64,000 nt of DNA from Sycobia sp. Sy_11 (lineage: Eukaryota > Arthropoda > Insecta > Hymenoptera > Epichrysomallidae). The stretch lies in the NCBI GenBank assembly GCA_018907035.1, contig JACCIC010000015.1, positions 5,348,501-5,412,500 on the forward strand. Reading direction: 5' to 3'. Under the pieces are notes generated by a model that saw only the letters and a list, made by a program, of their open reading frames with translations, was not told where the DNA came from and did no database searches. Below, in pieces: positions 48,650 to 60,761 of the stretch (position 1 is its first letter; every line of letters begins with the position of its first letter). A program made the translations under genes and the position numbers.

Positions 48650-48960
48650 CCCAGGTGCAAAGCAATTAATTACACAAGAGATCAAGGGTAAAGATATTTT
48701 CCACGTCGAATCGTTCGACGTGCCCAGCTAGAATTTCTCGACCACGCCTAAATTATTTAATTTAGCAGAGAGTATAGATGATTTATTCGCTTCGATCCGC
48801 GCAATATAATACAATTATGTGAAGTGCCGCTCATTCGACGTCGGCACAGGGCTAATTTATCGACTACATCAGTAACAGTTCATTGATAACTAATTAATTA
48901 CAATCATTAATCGAAGTAACTTTTCGTCGATAATGATGAGTCAAGTCACATTGATTTGAA
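48650..48960. promoter_or_regulatory. Candidate enhancer-like block with TAATTA sites
   Basis: Complex, non-repetitive sequence with several TAATTA/ATTAATTA homeodomain-type cores and GC-balanced words between AT-rich flanks. It looks like conserved non-coding DNA, but conservation cannot be tested here. Confidence 0.25.
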
Positions 48961-50879
48961 AATTTTCGAATAATCCAACGGATAAACTGAATTTTTTTTT
49001 ACAGTAATGTTTCTTACGATTGAGTGATGTAAAGTCTGCATTTGTCGATTATTTAGCCCGTTCTTTAATAATGAATTACATTTCGGTAATGTACCTTTAG
49101 TAAACAATTGTATCATTAAAATTAAATATTTAGTTGACTAACCTTTTTCTTATTACCATTACTTTTATTTCTTAATAACTCTTTCGCAATATTTAGTAAA
49201 TATTTATTTAAATTAATGAAACATTGTTTTAACTCAAGTTAATGATTTAATCGCTATTATTGGAATGAATAAGTTATTTAAGTCAGAGAAGATTCTAATA
49301 GTCCTAATGTCTAAAAAAATTTGTTCAAAATCAAAAAAAAATTTCGTTTAGTTTTGCGTCAACGTTCCCGGGCACTTTATTATTTTCACCTCTTCTCAAG
49401 GCAAAACTGTAACAAGTGTGAACAACGAATAGTTTTATAAATTGCACAGTATGAATAACAAAAAATTGAAAGCACTGCACAGGAAACACTTGGATAATGG
49501 GAAAATTAATTTCTTCTAGCTTTAAATAGTAAGAGCAGCAGTAGGAATTTTATTTTTTTCATCAGCTCCTCTTTATTTTTCAAAAAAAAAGACAATATTT
49601 TTTTTGTTAAATCAATACATATTAGCAGTATACAATTTGATTCAAACCATAGTTAAAACTTACTTTACGAAGTAATAATATTCAAAATGAGAATGATATT
49701 TGATAAAAGATAACTGTTCTGTTTAATACAATAAGGACATTTTTTCCTTAAAATAAAGGTTGGATTTTTTTTTGGCTTGGATATACCTTACAACAGTGTT
49801 ATAATAATTTTGGAAGATTTGTGCAATAATTCCTGATGTAATAAGGAAATATATTTAATTTATTTATTATTTGTTTTTTATTTCCGATATTTAGAGTAAT
49901 TTGTAACATAATTTAAATGCCTTAAGGAAAAACTTGATTTTTCAATACGAGCGAGTCAGTAGACAACTCAGATTTGGAACATTACATTGTTCTCGAACGA
50001 GCAATGGCACGTCTAAAAGCTCAATGGCATTCTTCTCGGGTACTACGAAAACGTTATTTTTGAATATTTTAAAGTTTATATTAATTTTTCCCATTTTTTG
50101 AGTAACTCTAGTATTTTGTAATTCCATAATAATCCATGCACTCTCCTATTCGATACTTCTTTACATCTTCTAAACTTCATTTAAGGTTTTATAATATAAG
50201 AAAAAGTTTTTTTTTAATTATTTTAAAGCAACTTATTTTTTGTTTTGAATCAGAAAAAAAGATACAATCAGAAATTTCGGTCCCATATTAAAAAAAAGTT
50301 TATTGAATTTCATAATATATGTGACATGCAGGAGTAAACAAAAAGCTGTGTATGCGGTAATAGATAATTACAAACAGGCTTGAGAAAGTAATATACCGGT
50401 AAATATAAGATGTATGAATTTATCATTTAACCTAATTTTATTATTAATCGAACTGAATATTAGACGTGGAATTAGTGTATTTTGTTTTTCATTCATTTTT
50501 AACCATATAATCATATTTATAAATGGAGAAGGTATTGATCTTTTATTAGCATTTAGTTTCATAATGATTCATCCATAGAAACACAGTATGTCTATCAACA
50601 GTCTTACGAATAATGTTTACTTTGTGTTCTTTCATGATTTATTGAATACGTCGATTTATAGATTTTATATATGAAGTTGCACTAAACTATTGAGTTCTTT
50701 TTCAATTTTTCTTATTTTCTTGTACACTTTCAGTATTATTTATTAATCTTAGTTACTTGTTTCAAGAAAATTTGTCTTATTTTCAAGATACGGTTTGCTT
50801 TCACCGTGTATTCAGTTGCATCTAACAATGAGAAAATCACTCGCGAAATTTATTATTTGACGAAAGAATCTTTTTTTGG
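48961..50879. other. AT-rich non-coding DNA
   Basis: Nothing recognised; short AT-biased open frames only. Confidence 0.5.
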
Positions 50880-51380
50880 TTACCCACCGCCTACGTGCAA
50901 TAAAGGCCATTCGAAGAGAAAAAGCTGCCGCGCCGAACTCGCGACACATTTTTTAACGGTATATCGAGAAGTCAAGGCAGGAGGTGCCGGCGAATCGTTG
51001 GCCGACTATTTTCTCCTGGGATATTATTTAAATTGGAATTACTTTTCTCATTATAGTTCGCCCAGTGGGAAAATCTCCTCTTTTTCAAGCCCGCACGCCC
51101 GCTCGCTTGCCCCCTCTTCCGCCTTCACTTTATGATATTTTTAGCGAGGCAATGACGGCTGAGACTGCGAAGAAGAGGAAGAAAACGCAGGCGCTCACGG
51201 AGTGTATATAGTCCTCGAAGAAGTTAATCTTTGACAGCTGACAGTTATACGAACGATACCGGCGAGAGACGAGCTTAAGGAGCCCGCTCTCGAGGCTCGC
51301 GGGGACATCCACTTTTATCCTCGTTAGCTAAGCGCTCGGCTCGCTGCCACTAGCCTCACCGCATATCGGATGAAATTTTT
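50880..51380. promoter_or_regulatory. GC-rich island 12
   Basis: Moderate GC-rich block with CpGs and few simple repeats, which makes it one of the more complex islands. No gene was recognised. Confidence 0.4.
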
Positions 51381-51900
51381 CGTGAACTTTTTTAATTATT
51401 CCCGGAGACAGAAATTACCGCTTTACCAAATTTTTCGCGGTGCTCCGATTTCGAATATTACGATTATCTAATTAAGGTTACGCTCACGTCAAATGTATCC
51501 ACGAAGACTGACGGCGAACGCGAGTTCTATCAGTTAGTAAAGGATTTCGCGCTATAATCGTATATTAAACGTTGAAAGATCTGTATCGTGCATTGAATTT
51601 TCTGAGGGATTACGTCAAACAAAAATTCATATTGTAGCGTTCTTATAAATTATTGTTATTATCAATTATTTTTTAGTATTTAATAAGCGAAAATTACTTT
51701 TAAATATGTATATATTGATATGGGATCTTCAAAAATTCCAGGATATCGAATAAAATATTATATGAAACGGCTCCATTAGGAAATCCGAGAATGTTGGTAT
51801 AAAAAAATGTTATCAGTGACTGAAATTTTCATATATGATAGATTCGAACTGGTTATTAACATTGTACTGTAATTTATTTTAAATAAAAAATAGTCTTCCT
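51381..51900. other. AT-rich non-coding DNA
   Basis: Nothing recognised. Confidence 0.5.
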
Positions 51901-52215
51901 GATATGTTCAGCTTAGTAAAGCACTGACCACAGCAACGTGAACGGAATGGCATCGGAATATGACGTAGACGTTATTCATCGTCAGCCATTCGTAAAAACT
52001 CAGATCGACGCCGATCTGGTAACGTGAGCAACTTAAGCTATTGTCAGTGCATGGACAGGACACGAGACGTTTCCTCCAAATCGGTATTATGGAGGACTAA
52101 GTTTGGCTTTGTAGTGGAGCGGGACGTCTAGTACATCATAATCTACGTGAAACCAAATTTTAATGCCTGTTAGTACTCGGCAAAACTTGAAGACATCGAG
52201 CAGACAATTCGGTCG

Positions 52216-52548
52216 ATGCAAAAGAATGGATTGTCTATAGACGTTTCCCCGATTCATCTGGGAAGAATGGACACCACAACCCTAAATAGTCTGTGTGCAC
52301 ATTCTTCTGAAATTGTCTCACGAGAGAGTGTTGCAGAGGTATTGAGCAGCTTGTCTAAGTACGCACAATTGGTTCTCATTCAAAAAGCAAAACATCTTTC
52401 CGATTTCCTGGATATCATCCGCAACTATCTTCGAGATTGCAGACTGAAATACGCAATGCTAGGTGCAACAATGTGCCAACCTGTAATATCATGGATGACA
52501 CAGAGTTCCATTCGTGGCCTCGATTTCTGGAATGTACAATACAATTGA
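52216..52548 (+). other. Coding-like open frame of unknown origin (110 codons)
   Basis: The frame extends upstream without a stop to about 52174. It has balanced composition and mixed, amphipathic residues (for example VLIQKAKHLSDFLDIIRNYL) instead of the simple peptides typical here. I do not recognise the family. No splice partner, signal peptide or domain was seen. It may be an isolated exon, a degraded element or chance. Confidence 0.25.
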
Positions 52549-52889
52549 AGATGCGACTCGTTAGCTATATCATTACCGCAGTAACCGTGATAGTCGCACG
52601 TGACTGCGATTTGGATCAGTTAAAACGTAATCAAGTTTTCAAATACTTGTCTGCTTAGATGAGAGATTATGGATTGCTATGGACGCTGTGAATTTAACGT
52701 TAAAATGTGAAGTCTAAGTTATTGCTGCTAACTAAGTGACCAATAGAGGTACGATTGTTCCAATGACATTATGAATAAAAATAGTTAAGACTAAGAACGA
52801 GTTTAATACTCTGCATACAAAGCAAAGAGTTTTGTATATGCACGGTATTTAAAAAAAAAAAAAAACATAGATTTTTAATGAATGTCATT

Positions 52890-53560
52890 CACACGATTTT
52901 ACTTTATGGAATGTAGCCATGAGCGTAAGACATTAATTTTAGAAAGTACATGGATGCAATTTAATGCATACAAGGATGGATGAGTTAAGAATAGCGTGCA
53001 GAATTCAATGGTAAGGAAGTGCGGAAAAGACAGTGCGACAGAAGAACGTAGGAAAATAAATAAATACGTTGTACAGCGAGCCAACGAGGATGCTAAACAA
53101 AACAGCTTACATCCGTAACAAGCCCTTGAACGGAGATTGAACATGGTGATGTAGGTTTCTATCTCATTTTATTCTCGTCTGGAAACGGATACTTCCATAA
53201 GTACCTGAGTAGGGTAAACAAGATAACCATACTTAAATGCAAGTACTGTCTAGGCTTGGAATGACGGCGAGCATAAATTTTTCGTGTATGACTATCGAAA
53301 TTTTATCACGACAGGAATAGAAAGCCGACTGTTGATCGCGAGTTATGTTACGAGTGCGCTTCCGAGCAATCGAGCATATGGACGCTTAGAAGGTCGTATG
53401 AGTGTGTAAGGAATGTATGGGATCGGGGACGAACGAGGTGTAAACATAAAAGAAGCGAATGTATATGCACGGCCAGTAAGTAATGCAAGCAGCTTCAGTA
53501 ATACGCATAAAAGTTCGTCTTGTCTATTGTCGGTGTGTCGAGATCCAAGTTTGAGTCGAG
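52890..53560 (+). other. Unassigned stretch, possibly mobile-element debris
   Basis: Composition is closer to 40-45% GC than the surrounding spacer. One frame reads ILLYGM near 52890-52910 and KDGW/ATEERRK-like pieces, faintly like the end of some LINE ORF2 proteins. No continuous frame exists. The assignment is weak. Confidence 0.2.
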
Positions 53561-53965
53561 CCGTGCATATTCATTTGATCGATTTTTGAGTTTTACTTCT
53601 GAAAGAGTAGCCATGGGGCATACGGTATAACGCATTCTCAAACTTCTGATAAACAAATGGCTATAATAATGATAAAAATAGTAATAGCCTCGTCGTTTTA
53701 TACGCAGATACAGAATTACATTTGCAATTTCTTGGAAGTTACAGATTCCCCTTATAAAAGCAATCTCAAACAATTGCTTTTATTAGTTAAATGGATTTTC
53801 AAATATTAAAACATTTCACCAAATTACATTTCATTTAAATACTTCAATGAATTTACGAACTGAAAAGATTCTCTCAGTATCACAGCATGAGCTCAATTCT
53901 TTGCAAATCAAAGAAAAATATTTCATAAGTACATATATAAAAAAGCAAGAAAAAGAACTGCATAA

Positions 53966-53991
53966 TGTGTGTATGTGTGTGTGTGTGTGTG
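53966..53991. repeat. (GT)n microsatellite
   Basis: About thirteen units. Confidence 0.9.
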
Positions 53992-54093
53992 CATTCAACC
54001 CTCGGAATACGATCGTATTTCGTAAAATAATATAAATGAAAACAGGACGAAAATAAGATGTTCGAACTGAGAACGTGCGCCGACCGTTACGCG

Positions 54094-54138
<45 letters not shown>
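54094..54138. repeat. (CT)n microsatellite followed by a T run
   Basis: About eighteen units. Confidence 0.95.
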
Positions 54139-54272
54139 AACGAGCGACAAAACCGCAAGCGGAAACACCGAAAAGAGTGCAGCAAGAAACCGGGCTGGGG
54201 AGGGTGAGAATCCGCGCCGGGCTTATTTCCAATCGAAATGCGGCGATGGGGAAAATGAAAACTTCTTTCGTC

Positions 54273-54275
<3 letters not shown>

Positions 54276-54329
<54 letters not shown>
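54276..54329. repeat. (AT)n microsatellite
   Basis: About twenty-six units. Confidence 0.95.
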
Positions 54330-54332
<3 letters not shown>

Positions 54333-54960
54333 CGACATTTTGACCCCTTCCTCCCCACTCTCGAGAGCTGCTCAACCTATATCTCTTCCCATCGCTTTCT
54401 TCTTTCGCTTGAGCCGCAGATAGTCCGCCACCATTTACCCGGGTGAAGCGCGCGGCACGTAAGGGGAGGGGGATGGGGGCAAAGGGAGATCTCGTATTGT
54501 TTAGAAAGTTTTCTGCGCACTCGTATAAATATAAATCGCGCGCGGCCCGAATTCCGGATTTTTTAGCCGTTAAATTCCGGGGGCCACGGCGCCGTTGCCT
54601 CCGGGTAAACTGTGGGCGGCAGAGGAGGGGGGGGGGGCTCGACGACGGCTCTTCGCGCCTCCTTTCATCGCGTTTCTCTTACAAATATTTCTTTTCTTCT
54701 TCTTTTTTTCCCCTGCTCGTCGTTGTTCCACGGCCACCGCTCTTTTTCCGTTCTCCGTCTTTTTTCATTGGTTTTTATTCGTTCTGTTTCGCAGGTCAGA
54801 AGAATGCGAATAAGCGAGGAGCTTCGCGGCATTGTTGATATTTTGTTCTTGAAAGCGGTGAATAATGACGATTCTTCTCCGGCCCTTTGGTGAATTAATA
54901 ACCGAGTTTTGCATTGCCGTGACATTTTTGGAACAGTGGTACTTTTCGATCTCGCCGATA

Positions 54961-56861
54961 TCTTCGAATTGGGGCACGTCAAACAATAATCAACATTTAC
55001 TTAATACGTTTTATTATAATATAACAAGGATAATATAAAAAAAAGATTTTTTATTTATATTTAAGTAAATTAATTTAATCTGAGACTAAAACATATATTC
55101 ATTTAATATAGATTAATATAATCAGAATTGTGTCGTGAAAAACATAATATTGCAAGGTATATTCAGTTATGTATTCACGTTGAATTATACATAATGAATT
55201 AGTTGACTCTTTGATTATTTTTTCAAATAGATTACATTATTTTAAGAAACAATATTAAATATTTTATGAAATATCTGAAATAACAAAATTTTTAACGTTG
55301 TTAAAAAATACTCAAGTAGTAAATCTGAATCCATTCGCCAGCTATTATTAAGGTGTACTTATAAGTAAAAGTTTCGCTCTGATTTACGCACTTATCTTAT
55401 TCCAGTAGAAATAAAATATGATCTATTCTGAGATCAGTTGTTTATTAAAAAAAATTTTTTTTGCAATATTTCTATTGCTTTGATTCATTTTCGTCTTTAG
55501 AATTGACTTAACAAATACCTGAAACAACTCTAAACGAATTTCACATTTTTCTTACGATGTAACGAGTGGTAATTAAATAAATCTGAATTTAAGCTTAACT
55601 TCCTTATCATATTGGTAACAATGAATGTTCATTTTTTATGTTCTAGTTGACATTTGATAATGACCTAGACATTCACAGCGCATAGTCTATTGGGATTTCT
55701 CTTTAATATGAGTAGATGTAGAAAGAATTGAATATTTTAAATAAAAAGTACTATGACCGGCAGACACGTTTTTTTTATATTAAAAAAAATCGTACCTCGT
55801 TAATTTTCAATATAGTTTGAATGTGATTCTGCTTATCAATAGCTTTAAAATTCAGAGACATCGTTCCGATTTTGGACTAAACGAATAATTAGAAAGGATA
55901 TAAGAATAAATTGTATACTTAAAAATTAACATATTGACTAAGATAAAATAAAATTAAATTATGCACGTTAGTTCAGCTGTGAGGTTAATCCGTGAGATGA
56001 TAGGTGAACGAATTCCAATAGTACAAACATATAATGTAAAACGAAATATTTCCAATTAAAACCTGCTTATGTTATTTGTAGATTTTATCAACGAACAAAA
56101 CGTGTATGATATTCATGGATTAGTTACAAATAAGTAGCTTCGCTGTACACAGACGACTGAAAAGGTTTTATTCTTTTTTTTTATAAATTAATTCTATTGA
56201 TCAAAACCTTGTGCATCAAAAATTACGATGTTACTTTTACAGAGGTATTTAAAATATTTTAGTCACAGAAGTTTCCGATAATTATGCACTGAATTTATTC
56301 AAAATTTCATGTACTGATTGTCAAGGAAATTCCAAATGCCGTTAATTTTTCATGGATTTAAGGAGCAAATTTTTTTCAAAACTTAATAGCGGCGCTCTGC
56401 CATGTATGCTTTTTTTTTTTTTTTTAATCAGACAATAAAACGAGGCTCTTAAATATAATGTTTCAATACATTTGCGATAATTTCATGCAACCTAATTTAG
56501 CCAAATATGTCGTCTGCCTTTCACTGAAAAAATTTTGAGATAATATGTTTCACTGGCCTCGTTTCGATATTGGATTAAAAAAAAAAAAAAAAATTCTCGT
56601 TATAGATTTCCGGTGATAGAACATTTCAATGAAATATTGAAAATCTGCTCGGATTTTTCGTCTTTAAGCATAAGAAAAATATGACCCGCGACGTTAATGC
56701 AGCACCATTCGTCTTTATATCACAAATGTCTCTTTATTGTCATAAAAAAGCATATAAAAGTTATGAGAGTTTCGAAGGGAAATGCGTTTGCGAATAAGAC
56801 TGATTATAATATATAACGAAATAAAAGAAAAAGTTATTTGTGTACATGGCTCTTGATAAAA

Positions 56862-56918
<57 letters not shown>

Positions 56919-57119
56919 AATATCACGAATCCTTTTACAAAGTAAATAATATAATTGATCGAAAATTTACTTTGTGCTTGATAAAATATGAAAATGCGAG
57001 ACAATAAATGTTGTGTAAGGCAAATTGTCTTAAACATTGTTTTAAAAAAAAAATTCCAAGAACAACGTGAATAATGCATAACATTATATGAATAATGACC
57101 TATTAGCATTTATTAATAT
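54961..57119. other. AT-rich non-coding DNA
   Basis: Contains (AT)n at 56863-56913 and T/A runs (56410-56425, 56578-56593). No gene was seen. Confidence 0.5.
56863..56913. repeat. (AT)n microsatellite
   Basis: About twenty-five units. Confidence 0.95.
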
Positions 57120-57599
57120 TTTCTTGCTCCAGGGTCGTAAGAACTCACGGTAAACTCGCTTTATTATCCAGTATTAATAGTATTCGCTGCGAAATCGAAA
57201 AGAAAGCTGCTCCTTCAGAATCGAGATCTCAAAGAAGTCAAGTAAGCGAATCGATTTAACCCATGGAACCAGGACAATGCAATTCAATATATATATATAT
57301 CTGTTGATAAAGTACGTTGTCCTCCACAGATTAAAGTAGATGTTAAAATTTATATTTATAAACTGTATAAGATATTAATGTAAAACTCATATAAAATGAT
57401 AATATAAACGATCGTAATTTTCAATTATAATATTTAATTTTCTGCGAGAATCTAACGAACACATCAAAAGTAAAATTTACTCGTTAATCTAAGCATGATA
57501 TAAAATTTATACGAAGTATTAGGGTTGATAATTATGCGAAATGTAAAGCAGTATTTAAAATGCCATTTACTGTAGCTCGTTCAAAACCTATACTAATCA

Positions 57600-58260
57600 A
57601 TGGGAGGTGGTGAATTTCATCCGAATTTGAATTCTATATAGTGCCCTCAACCCGTTAATCAGTGAGCGTGTATAATATCAATAGCTGTGTAAAATGAGCT
57701 TTCATCAAGAAAATGAAATCTTCTCGTCGAATAAAGAATCACCGATGTATAAATGAGAATAACAAATTAATAGCCCGGTGCGAGATAAAGCTATTTAGAA
57801 TCTTATGCATAAATATGAGACGATAACGACTCGATTTGTCACAATTAAAAGGCAAATTGAATTTGTTCGTTATGACGGTACAATTATTATGTTCGAAACG
57901 TAATAAGCGACCTACATTCACAGGTAAGAAGCCTGGCCAATCGACGAATAGCTAATGATCGAATCGATCCAATCGACTTATCGTAAAGAGTTAATTTAAA
58001 TACGGCGATCGGGCGCATATAAGTCAATTGAAGCGCAATAAGTAATTGTTAGTGATTTTCACAATGACTAAGTAAAGCTAAGGGCTATGGAGGATATTAT
58101 GGAAAATCGGCCGTGTGCATATGCCGGAGTATTTAGACTGTTATCCTATCTAGACGACGGATGCCGAGGGATTCATTGGGACGAGCGATTGAAGAACTCG
58201 CAGCGTTCTTTTCAGGTACCAGATGACGTTTCTCAGCAGTTTCAAAGCATTGTTCAATAA
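57600..58260. promoter_or_regulatory. Candidate conserved non-coding block
   Basis: About 650 bases of complex, non-repetitive sequence with many short homeodomain-like (TTAAT, TAATTG) and GATCGATC-type words. No coding frame of note. A regulatory role is only inferred. Confidence 0.25.
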
Positions 58261-58325
58261 ATACCTCCTTGCACTTCATTAGTGGTTCTGAACGCTATCA
58301 ATGTTAATTTATATTTTATTCTCCC

Positions 58326-58352
58326 ATATATATATATATATATATATATATA
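58326..58352. repeat. (AT)n microsatellite
   Basis: About thirteen units. Confidence 0.95.
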
Positions 58353-58586
58353 CTTGATTTTATACGAGCATATGTATTTAATCGATAAATCGACCGAACG
58401 ATGGGATTTACAGCGAAAAGTTTATGCATTTTATTTCATGGACTGACGATGTATTTTCAAACTTAATTTATTCTGTATTGTATTTATTTCGTGGCGAAAC
58501 ATTAATACGCCATTTATTATAGCCTTTCTACAAGCGAATTCTATTTCATGCTTGTATTTTAATAATTATACCTATTATTATTATTA

Positions 58587-58790
58587 TTTTTTTTTTTATG
58601 TTATTTAACGTCGCTCTATTTATGCATCCAAATACCGGTGCTAATAAGCGACAGAGGTCTACGATGTGTTTTTAAACAAAACACATGTAAATTATTACAG
58701 CGGCGCCTGTGTCAATCGGCCGGGACCGGGATTTGAACTCGGATCATCAAGTTACTAGTCCTTCGCTCTAGCGATCGAGCTTTTCGTGAT
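58587..58790 (-). mobile_element. tRNA-derived SINE, copy A
   Basis: Read on the minus strand, the head holds an A-box-like AGCTCGATCGCTAGAGCG (58763-58780) and a B-box-like AGTTCAAATCC (58731-58741), spaced as in a tRNA. A non-tRNA body follows, then GTTAAATAACATAAAA and an A run (58588-58599). Length is about 204 bases. The body and tail recur in copy B at 35.5 kb. Confidence 0.75.
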
Positions 58791-58849
58791 TATTTTATTA
58801 TTGTTCGTCATTTAACGTTTCGTAGTTGAATAGAAATAAATTTACATCT

Positions 58850-59625
58850 ATCTCTCTCCCTCCCACTTTGTCCACTGTTCAAATACACAGGGGTGGAGGC
58901 TGACAGACGGGCGTTCAGTTACCATCCCAATGCCCATTACTCCTTCTATCGCTCCCTCCTGCCCCCTGCTTCTTTTTTTTTTTTTTTTTTTTCAACGCTC
59001 GACAAATCCCCGCTCGCGCCTAATCGATGCCGCGAAATTCAAAACTCCGCTGCGACCTCCCATTCTATTAGTCCATATCCTATCCATTGATTCGTGCCGG
59101 CCTCGTTGTCATGCTACCTTTTTTCCACCTCTTTTCGCCGAAATCATTGTCCGTCGTCCGTCGCGTGTCGGCGAATTTACGAAACGCTCGCGCGTTTAAT
59201 TGACCGTAGCCGGATACAGATTGCAATTAAAAAGTTCCGTCGCCGCGCGCACCGGTTAACGAGCTGGCGAGGTGCGTGGGAGGGGCGGGAGGAGGGGGGG
59301 GGCGAACAAAACACAAAAAGAAAAATGGGAAAAGCGAGCGTGAACGACAGTTTTATTTTCATTAACGCGCCCTCGCCCCTCGAATGCTCGGCCATATTTT
59401 TTTTCTTCCCCCGCCCCGGACCCGCGTACGGTTTTCCCGCGCCCGCCGGCTGTTGCTGTCCTTTCTGTGTACGCGTGTGTGTATGTGTGTACCCGCGTGC
59501 GCCTCGTTTTCTCCTCTCTGTTTTTGTGTTTGTTTTTATTTTTTTCCCATTTTTCGTTATTGCGCTCGGGCGTTATACCGAGAAAAAGGCTCATTATCAT
59601 GCGCAACAAATCCTTTAACAAGCGT
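58850..59625. promoter_or_regulatory. GC/CpG-rich island 14
   Basis: CpG-rich block with a T run (58973-58992), G run (59294-59302) and GT-rich tract (59470-59490). Open frames up to 174 codons on both strands overlap and are low complexity. Confidence 0.45.
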
Positions 59626-60761
59626 CGAACAGAAATCGTTTGACGGGACCACTCGAGCCTCCTTTGTTTTTTCCCACAATTTTGTAGATCATTATTTGCT
59701 TGCTCTATAGTTGTGCGCTGAATTATTATGTTTCGGAATTAATGCGGCGACGTGTGCTTTGCTTTGAATTAAAGACGCCGAGCGAGACTTTAGCTGAGCG
59801 CGATCTGCGTTTATTAAATTATAATTGCGAGTATGACGTAATTTATTTGGAAGGTGTGTAAATTAAAAAATTTATTTGGATAATATCATCCTCTGGACTT
59901 TTCGGTTTCGTGGCTGTTGAAAATAGCGGTAATATGAATGAATGTGAGCAGATGATGAAAAGGTTCCGCTTCCAAATTGATTAAACTGACTTTGAACGGC
60001 ATCTGTATGTAAGAGAGATTTTCACAAATATGGCATAAATGATCGATGAACATAATATTATTACAGTCCTTGTATTAAAATTAACGAAGGGGCTAATACT
60101 GATTTTAATCATTGCGAATAAAGCATTTCTTATGATATAAAGTTAATGTAATTGGAATAAAATTGTAACGATATGTACTTTTATAATCTTATCCAATATA
60201 TAGGTATTTACTTTTTATCAAATTTCCTGTATTAAATAAATAATTGTTAAAATATTCATTAATTCCTTGATACGAAAATTATTTTCAATGCATTCTCGCA
60301 TATTTATTTCTTTATTTATTTAATAGTTTTAATAGACAAATTAATCTTTACAATATATTATAAAACAATAGCAGGTTGATATTTCATAGTGTAAGTATAT
60401 AAAGTAATTATACGGAGTATAAATATAAATGTACTATGTACTTTATAAACAATTATAATTCATTTAAAAGTTTAAATTCACGGTTATTATAATAGCAAAA
60501 TAACTTTCTATGTAACTTGAAAGAACATTGGTATTGCGTTACTTTGATTTTCTTTTATTAAAGAGGCCATTAATTTAGTATAATACCGGCATCTTCCACT
60601 AATTTTAACTATTACTGGTTACTTAAAAGCTGTTGAACGAGACCCTTATCGGTAATGAAACTATTCTCATTTCTAGAAAACTGCAATAATATATCCAATC
60701 CAGTAAGATGGGCATGTAACGCATACTGTAATGATTTATACTGTAATAATTTATCAAGAAT
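59626..60761. other. AT-rich non-coding DNA
   Basis: Nothing recognised; 60600-60761 may be the 3' end of the adjacent LINE fossil. Confidence 0.45.

Larger units (their letters stand above)
54060..54960. promoter_or_regulatory. GC/CpG-rich island 13
   Basis: (CT)n (54094-54130) and (AT)n (54276-54329) lead into a CpG-rich block with a G run (54629-54638). Multiple overlapping open frames are composition-driven. Confidence 0.45.

Noticed and set aside
59094..59618. 174-codon frame
   Set aside because: Low-complexity product of a GC/GT-rich island, with open frames on the opposite strand as well.
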